Shown piece by piece: positions 4,041 to 8,387 of a stretch of DNA of 8,387 nt (the stretch's first letter is position 1; the number at the start of each line of letters is the position of its first letter). The notes below the pieces were generated by a model. The model had not been told where the DNA came from, did not search any database, and was given only the letters and a program-made list of their open reading frames with translations. Position numbers and translations under genes: made by a program. Origin of the DNA: an uncultured Paracoccaceae bacterium. GTDB taxonomy: Bacteria > Pseudomonadota > Alphaproteobacteria > Rhodobacterales > Rhodobacteraceae. The DNA lies in assembly GCA_913054485.1 (NCBI GenBank), contig CAJXHQ010000109.1, positions 1 to 8,387 of the forward strand, given 5' to 3'.

Positions 4041-6227
4041 ATGACTATCCGTTCCATTTGCCTGACCTCGGCGCTGGCGCTTGCCGCCGCCCCGGCCATG
4101 GCGGAGATGAATTTCAATCGCATCGCCTCCTTCCCCGTGGTGAAGAACATGACCGCCGGTGAGGACACCGGCCGCGAAACTTCACCGGAGATTATCGACG
4201 TTACCGCCGACGGTATGACGCTGGTCTACACCGACAGCCCGCTGGAAGCGCTGGGCATGGTCGACATTACCGACCCGGCGAACCCGGCCCCCAAGGGCAA
4301 TGTGAAGCTGAGCGGCGAGCCGACCTCGGTGGCGGTGATCGGCACCACGGCCTATGTGGGCGTCAACACCTCCGAGAGCTACACGCAGCCCTCCGGCCTG
4401 ATCAAGGCCATCAATACCGCAGACGGCGCAGAGCTGGCCTCCTGTGATCTGGGCGGCCAGCCGGACTCGGTTGCCAGGTCCCATGACGGCGGCTTCTTGG
4501 CTGTGGCGATCGAGAACGAGCGGGACGAAGATCTGAACGATGGTGTTATCCCCCAGTTGCCCGCCGGCAACCTGGTGTTGATCAACACCACCGACGGCGG
4601 GCTGGACTGTGCGTCGATGAAGATGGTGGACCTGACCGGCCTGGCAGAGATTGCCGGCAGTGACCCCGAGCCGGAATTCGTCGACATAAACGCGCTTGGC
4701 GAGACCGTCGTGACCTTGCAGGAAAACAACCACATTGTGGTGGTCTCCAAGGACGGCGCGGTGATCAGCCACTTCTCTGCCGGCTCGGTCGACCTTGAAG
4801 GCATCGACGCCACGGATGAGCGCGGCGCGCTGGTCTTTACTGAAAGCCAGAAGGGCCGCCTGCGCGAGCCGGACGCGGTGAAATGGCTGGACAACGATCA
4901 TTTCGCCACTGCCAACGAAGGCGACTATGAGGGCGGCAGCCGCGGCTGGACCATCTTCAGCAAGTCCGGCGAGACCGTCTATGAAAACGGCACGGATCTG
5001 GAACGCGCGATCATCCAGATCGGCCACTACCCGGACAAGCGCTCCGACTCCAAGGGTGTTGAACCTGAAAGTGTGACCGCAGCCACCTTTGGCGGCACGC
5101 CTTACGTCTTTGTCGGTGCCGAACGCGCCTCGGTCGTGGGTGTCTATGACGTCACCAGCCCGGCACAGCCCGAGCTGAAGCAGCTGCTGTCCTCCGGCGT
5201 CGGCCCCGAAGGCTATGTGGCGATCCCCGGGCGCAACCTGCTGGTTTCGGCCAATGAAAAAGACCTGATCGAAGACGGCGGCGCGCGCGCCCATGTGATG
5301 ATCTATGAATATCAGGACGCGCCTGCCGCCTACCCGCATCTCACCTCCGCCGGCACGGATGAGCTGATCGGCTGGGGCGCGCTCTCCGGCATGGTGGCTG
5401 ACGCAGACGGCATGATCTGGGCAGTGAACGACAGCTTCTACGGCTTCCAGCCCTCGATCTTCAAGATCGACCCAAGCCAAACCCCGGCGCGCATCGTGGA
5501 CGTGATCCGCATCCACCGGGCCAACGGCCAGCCCGCCCAGAAGCTGGACCTGGAAGGCATCACCCTGGACGGCAAGGGTGGCTTCTACGTCGCCTCCGAA
5601 GGCCGCACCGAACGGCTGATCCCGCATGCGATCTACCACGTCTCTGCTGAAGGCCTGATCAAGACCAACAAGGGTGAGATCGGCATCCCCGCCGAACTGT
5701 CCGCGGTGGAAAAGCGCTTTGGCTTTGAAGGCATCACCAAGGTTGGCAACACCCTGTGGATGGCTGTGCAGCGCGAGTGGAAGGATGATCCCGCCAATCA
5801 CGTCAAACTGATCGCTTACAACCTGGAGACCAAGGAATGGGGCGCAGTGCGCTACCAGAAGGCAGAGCCCGCCACCGGCTGGGTCGGCCTGTCGGAGATC
5901 ACCGCCCACGGCGATCACGTCTACATCGTTGAGCGCGACAACCAGCACGATTTCCGCGCTGTGACCAAGAAGGTATACCGGGTGCCGCTCTCGGAAATGG
6001 TCCCGGCCCCGCTGGGCGGCGAACTGCCTGTGGTCAGCAAGGAGCTGGTCCGCGACCTGCTGCCCGACCTGACGTCTACCGGCGGCTACGTGCTGGACAA
6101 GGTCGAGGGTCTGGCGATCCTCAGCGACGGCACCGCTTTTGTCTCCACCGACAATGACGGCGTCGATGACAGCTCGGGCGAGACCATGTTCTTCTCCATC
6201 GGGAATGTAAGCGCCGTGTCGAACTGA
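4041..6227 (+). CDS. Secreted beta-propeller/phytase-esterase-like protein
   Basis: Exported 728-aa protein with two repeat domains. A Sec signal peptide (1-21) ends APAMA|E. Residues about 24-430 resemble the choice-of-anchor-I/alkaline-phosphatase-like beta-propeller family: MVDITDPANP (73-82), TANEGDYEGG (290-299), EPESVTAATFGG (341-352) and GVYDVTSP (367-374). Residues about 440-720 match the 'esterase-like activity of phytase' domain (PF13449 type): DLEGITLDGKGGFYVASEG (503-521), FGFEGIT (560-566) and KVEGLAILSDGTAFVSTDND (687-706). Two mature cysteines, C135 and C190, could form a disulfide. The start has GGGAG six bases upstream. The mature protein is probably periplasmic or extracellular and may act on phosphate esters, but no catalytic residue is proven for this family, so the activity is inferred. 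The gene is monocistronic, ending at a strong terminator. I found no Pho box upstream. Confidence 0.8.
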   Translation: MTIRSICLTSALALAAAPAMAEMNFNRIASFPVVKNMTAGEDTGRETSPEIIDVTADGMTLVYTDSPLEALGMVDITDPANPAPKGNVKLSGEPTSVAVIGTTAYVGVNTSESYTQPSGLIKAINTADGAELASCDLGGQPDSVARSHDGGFLAVAIENERDEDLNDGVIPQLPAGNLVLINTTDGGLDCASMKMVDLTGLAEIAGSDPEPEFVDINALGETVVTLQENNHIVVVSKDGAVISHFSAGSVDLEGIDATDERGALVFTESQKGRLREPDAVKWLDNDHFATANEGDYEGGSRGWTIFSKSGETVYENGTDLERAIIQIGHYPDKRSDSKGVEPESVTAATFGGTPYVFVGAERASVVGVYDVTSPAQPELKQLLSSGVGPEGYVAIPGRNLLVSANEKDLIEDGGARAHVMIYEYQDAPAAYPHLTSAGTDELIGWGALSGMVADADGMIWAVNDSFYGFQPSIFKIDPSQTPARIVDVIRIHRANGQPAQKLDLEGITLDGKGGFYVASEGRTERLIPHAIYHVSAEGLIKTNKGEIGIPAELSAVEKRFGFEGITKVGNTLWMAVQREWKDDPANHVKLIAYNLETKEWGAVRYQKAEPATGWVGLSEITAHGDHVYIVERDNQHDFRAVTKKVYRVPLSEMVPAPLGGELPVVSKELVRDLLPDLTSTGGYVLDKVEGLAILSDGTAFVSTDNDGVDDSSGETMFFSIGNVSAVSN

Positions 6228-6248
6228 ACGGATCCGCAGATAAACGCA

Positions 6249-6274
6249 GGGGCATCCTTCTGGGTGCCCCTTTT
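6249..6274 (+). terminator. Intrinsic terminator after phytase-like gene
   Basis: GGGGCATCC (6249-6257) pairs with GGGTGCCCC (6262-6270) around a TTCT loop, giving a 9-bp stem with one T-G wobble, followed by TTTT (6271-6274). It lies 22 bp after the stop codon and should separate this gene from the lipid operon. Confidence 0.85.
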
Positions 6275-6441
6275 GCATGTCAGGGTCCAAGCATCCGCGG
6301 CTTCGCATCGTGCCGGCGAAGACACCTAAAAATACCCTCGCACAAGTCGGCGAAGATGCACGGCTTGCAACGGGCCTCAGTTCTGATCAGGCTGATTAGC
6401 AGACCGGGAGTGCAAGGCGGCCACCACCTGACACTGGAGCT

Positions 6442-6476
6442 TTGTTCTTGCTTGCGTTTGAGGGTAATCCTCTTAT
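6442..6476 (+). promoter_or_regulatory. Weak promoter candidates for the lipid operon
   Basis: Two overlapping sigma-70-like pairs are visible: TTGTTC-N17-TAATCC (6442-6470) and TTGCTT-N17-TCTTAT (6448-6476). Both are modest matches. They are proposed because the terminator upstream means that the operon needs its own promoter between 6275 and 6509. Confidence 0.25.
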
Positions 6477-6509
6477 GAACGTACTGCCTAAGGACCCGGG
6501 GAATACACG

Positions 6510-7184
6510 ATGCGAATGCGCGATACGTTCATTAAGCCCATGCACCCGGAGGGCATCAGGTTTGTCGCCATCTTCGCCGCTGTGTCGGCTGTTCTATTCC
6601 TTCTGTCCGGATTTCTGGGCTGGATCGGTGTTGGGCTTACAGTCTGGTGCTACTACTTTTTTCGCGACCCGGAGCGTGTGCCGCCGAAAAAAGAGGGGCT
6701 TATCGTAAGCCCTGCGGACGGAATAGTTTCGCTGATCGAGAAAGCCGTCCCGCCGAAAGAGCTTGGCATGCCCTAAGAGCCGCACACCCGGGTCAGCGTC
6801 TTTATGAGCGTGTTCAACTGTCACGTGAACCGAACGCCGATCGAAGGTGAGATCACTGCCGTCGCCTACCGTCCGGGAAAGTTTTTCAATGCGTCGCTGG
6901 ACAAAGCCAGTGCCGACAACGAGCGCAACAGTTTGCGCATCCGGATGACAAACGGCCAGGATCTGGCTGTGGTGCAGATCGCGGGCCTGGTCGCAAGGCG
7001 CATCGTCTGTTTCGTGAAACCCGGGGACAGGATGCAGACCGCCGAGAGGTTCGGCCTGATCCGGTTCGGCTCGCGGCTGGATGTCTACCTGCCGGACGGG
7101 GTGGACCCACTGGTAAGTGTCGGGCAAACGATGATTGCCGGTGAAACCGTTCTGGCGGATCTGACGCTGTCAGAAGAAGGGTAG
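6510..7184 (+). pseudogene. psd: Phosphatidylserine decarboxylase, broken by in-frame stop
   Basis: Psd converts phosphatidylserine to phosphatidylethanolamine at the inner membrane, using a pyruvoyl group made by self-cleavage. The reading frame totals 224 positions, normal for the short Psd class, but codon 89 (6774-6776) is TAA. Both sides read as clean Psd in the same frame, so this is a nonsense change and not a frameshift. Before the stop are the membrane segment (about 17-50), [11 protein letters not shown] and SPADG with D70. After it are [10 protein letters not shown] with H105, [22 protein letters not shown], and [11 protein letters not shown], whose GS (S188) is the cleavage and pyruvoyl site. 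The stop thus parts the Asp from the His and Ser and does not coincide with the natural cleavage point. ATG 6804 could restart a 126-aa fragment, but no clear ribosome site precedes it. Start 6510 has GGGGAA upstream; ATG 6516 is an alternative. Confidence 0.85.
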
Positions 7185-7194
7185 AGACAGGCCA

Positions 7195-7941
7195 ATGGCG
7201 GACCCACTCGGCCGGAAAGAAAACGAGCTTACGCTTATTCAGCTGTTGCCGAATGTGCTGACGATAACCGCAATTTGTGCAGGCCTGTCCGCGATCAGAT
7301 TCGGGGTGCAGGGAAACTACATGCTCGCGGTTCAGCTTGTGATGGCGGCCTGCGTCCTGGATGGATTGGATGGCCGGCTGGCACGGCTTCTGGGCAGTGA
7401 AAGCAAAATGGGAGCGGAGCTGGATTCACTCGCCGACTTCCTGAATTTCGGCGTCGCGCCCTCCCTGATCCTGTACTTCTGGGCCCTGCAGGACATTACC
7501 TCGGCCGGATGGATCGCGGTGCTGGTCTTTACCGTGTGCTGTGTGATGCGGCTTGCCAGGTTCAATGTGAGCAGCAAGTCCGAAAGTGAACCGCAGGAGA
7601 GTGCTTTCTTTGAAGGCGTTCCGGCGCCGGCGGGGGCACTTCTGGTCATGTTGCCAATGTACATGTCTTTTGCCTTCACCGGCGCGCCGTTGGTGCCGGG
7701 CACCGCCATCTGCGCCTACATGGTTTGCATAGGCCTTCTGCTGATCAGCCGCATTCCAACCTGGTCATTCAAGACCACCAAAATCTCCCGCGGGAATGTG
7801 AAGTTTTTTCTTGTTGGTGTCGTCTTCGCAGGGGCAGCTATCCTGACCTATGCTTGGGCTTCACTGATTGTACTTTGTCTCTGTTATGTAGCGATGGTCG
7901 TTTGGGCGTGGATTGATCAGGACGCTCATCCGAAAAGTTGA
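7195..7941 (+). CDS. pssA: CDP-diacylglycerol-serine O-phosphatidyltransferase
   Basis: Integral membrane enzyme that joins CDP-diacylglycerol and L-serine to give phosphatidylserine and CMP (EC 2.7.8.8), the precursor of phosphatidylethanolamine. The 248-aa protein carries the complete CDP-alcohol phosphotransferase signature: D56-x2-D59-G60-x2-A63-R64-x8-G73-x3-D77-x3-D81, whose four aspartates bind the metal and act in catalysis. Several hydrophobic helices follow (about 20-55, 83-120, 146-187 and 203-240), separated by short loops, as is usual for the family. ATG 7195 lies 10 bp after the psd stop and the stop is 9 bp before the next start, so the three genes are probably co-transcribed. 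The gene looks intact, unlike psd before it. The ribosome site (GAGACAGG) is weak. Confidence 0.9.
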   Translation: MADPLGRKENELTLIQLLPNVLTITAICAGLSAIRFGVQGNYMLAVQLVMAACVLDGLDGRLARLLGSESKMGAELDSLADFLNFGVAPSLILYFWALQDITSAGWIAVLVFTVCCVMRLARFNVSSKSESEPQESAFFEGVPAPAGALLVMLPMYMSFAFTGAPLVPGTAICAYMVCIGLLLISRIPTWSFKTTKISRGNVKFFLVGVVFAGAAILTYAWASLIVLCLCYVAMVVWAWIDQDAHPKS

Positions 7942-7950
7942 GGATCAGCC

Positions 7951-8387
7951 ATGGAACCAGAAGCCGTTCAAACCTCCTATGCCCGCTGGGCACCGGTCTA
8001 TGACAAGACATTTGGTGTGCTGACCAATGCTGGCAGGCGGCACGCAGTGGATTACATCAACTCCCGGCCGGGCAGCCTTCTTGAAGTTGGTGTCGGAACG
8101 GGGCTTTCTCTGGAGCATTACAGACCCGGACTGCATGTGACCGGGATAGATTTCAGCGAAGAGATGCTGCAAAAAGCGCGCGGCAAGGTGCGGTCAATGG
8201 GGCTCTCACATGTCAAAGAGCTGCGGCAGATGGATGCCCGTCAGCTCGACTATCCCGACAACCATTTTGATACGGTTGCAGCGATGCACATGCTGTCTGT
8301 TGTGCCGGAACCAGAGAAGGTCATGGCCGAGATCGCAAGGGTCTGCAAGCCTGATGGAAGAGTGGTTGTTTCCAATCATTTTGCCCG
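7951..8387 (+). CDS. pmtA: Phosphatidylethanolamine N-methyltransferase, 5' part
   Basis: SAM-dependent class I methyltransferase, cut off by the window end after 145 codons. It has LLEVGVGTG (43-51), the glycine-rich SAM-binding motif I, followed by TGIDFSEEML (64-73) with D67, expected to bind the SAM ribose, and QMDARQLDYPDNHFDTV (93-109). Together with YARWAPVYD at the N terminus and MLSVVPEPEKVMAE (114-127), this resembles the Rhodobacter sphaeroides type of PmtA, which methylates phosphatidylethanolamine three times to phosphatidylcholine. The place after pssA supports this over the related UbiE/MenG quinone methyltransferases. ATG 7951 is 9 bp after the pssA stop and its ribosome site, TGAGGA, overlaps that stop codon, suggesting translational coupling. 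Confidence 0.82.
   Translation, partial: MEPEAVQTSYARWAPVYDKTFGVLTNAGRRHAVDYINSRPGSLLEVGVGTGLSLEHYRPGLHVTGIDFSEEMLQKARGKVRSMGLSHVKELRQMDARQLDYPDNHFDTVAAMHMLSVVPEPEKVMAEIARVCKPDGRVVVSNHFA

Larger units (their letters stand above)
6228..6509. other. Intergenic region before the lipid operon
   Basis: After the terminator (6249-6274) about 235 bp remain without a convincing gene. They contain an inverted repeat CTTCGC-N9-GCGAAG (6301-6321), the 9-mer CGGCGAAGA twice (6314-6322 and 6348-6356), and weak promoter boxes near 6442-6476. A frame opening at 6442 overlaps psd in another register and is judged spurious. Confidence 0.5.

Noticed and set aside
4182..6308. 708-codon open frame antisense to the propeller gene
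   Set aside because: It is a shadow frame created by GC3 bias. It has no recognisable motifs and starts beyond the terminator of the real gene.
6432..6455. Sigma-54 promoter before psd (CTGGAGC...TTGC)
   Set aside because: The GG and GC are 12 bp apart where 10 is required, and CAC is missing.
6804..7184. Independent small gene starting [10 protein letters not shown]
   Set aside because: It is the in-frame continuation of psd after the TAA, and no clear ribosome site precedes ATG 6804.

Overview
The window looks like chromosomal DNA of a marine alphaproteobacterium of the Rhodobacteraceae (roseobacter group, Leisingera/Phaeobacter/Ruegeria-like). The reasons are the high GC content, strong GC bias at third codon positions, and proteins of roseobacter type (short-form Psd, PssA and a PmtA-type methyltransferase). 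The genus is inferred from remembered family sequences, not from a search.

Layout from left to right. (1) 1-113: a short intergenic end with three tandem 11-nt GGTGnAC repeats and a hairpin. (2) 114-1322, minus: creatinase, with every catalytic residue in place. Its upstream region carries a near-consensus sigma-54 promoter (1452-1468), suggesting nitrogen-regulated creatine use. (3) 1323-1855: divergent regulatory region. Its AT-rich right half holds three perfect palindromes of 12, 12 and 14 bp before the next gene. (4) 1856-3328, plus: GabD-type succinate-semialdehyde dehydrogenase with an unusual Lys-to-Arg change in the cofactor pocket. (5) 3292-3747, minus: a single-domain globin whose 3' end overlaps the end of gabD tail to tail. 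(6) 3748-4040: divergent region rich in inverted repeats. (7) 4041-6227, plus: a secreted 728-aa protein joining a choice-of-anchor-I-like beta-propeller to a phytase-esterase-like domain, followed by a strong intrinsic terminator. (8) 6510-8387, plus: a tightly spaced lipid operon psd-pssA-pmtA, cut off by the window edge.

How the genes fit together. The last three genes would together make phosphatidylcholine: PssA makes phosphatidylserine from CDP-diacylglycerol, Psd decarboxylates it to phosphatidylethanolamine, and PmtA methylates that to phosphatidylcholine. However, psd carries an in-frame TAA after codon 88, which separates the catalytic Asp from the His and Ser. Either the gene is a recent pseudogene, with another psd doing the work, or the base is an error. 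Creatinase and GabD are divergent, nitrogen-related catabolic genes (sarcosine plus urea from creatine; succinate from GABA-type substrates), but nothing here shows that they share a pathway.

No mobile element, CRISPR array, tRNA or rRNA was recognised. I see no clearly new multi-gene system. The most informative observations are the sigma-54 creatinase promoter, the interrupted psd in an otherwise intact phosphatidylcholine operon, the gabD palindrome cluster and the two-domain propeller protein.
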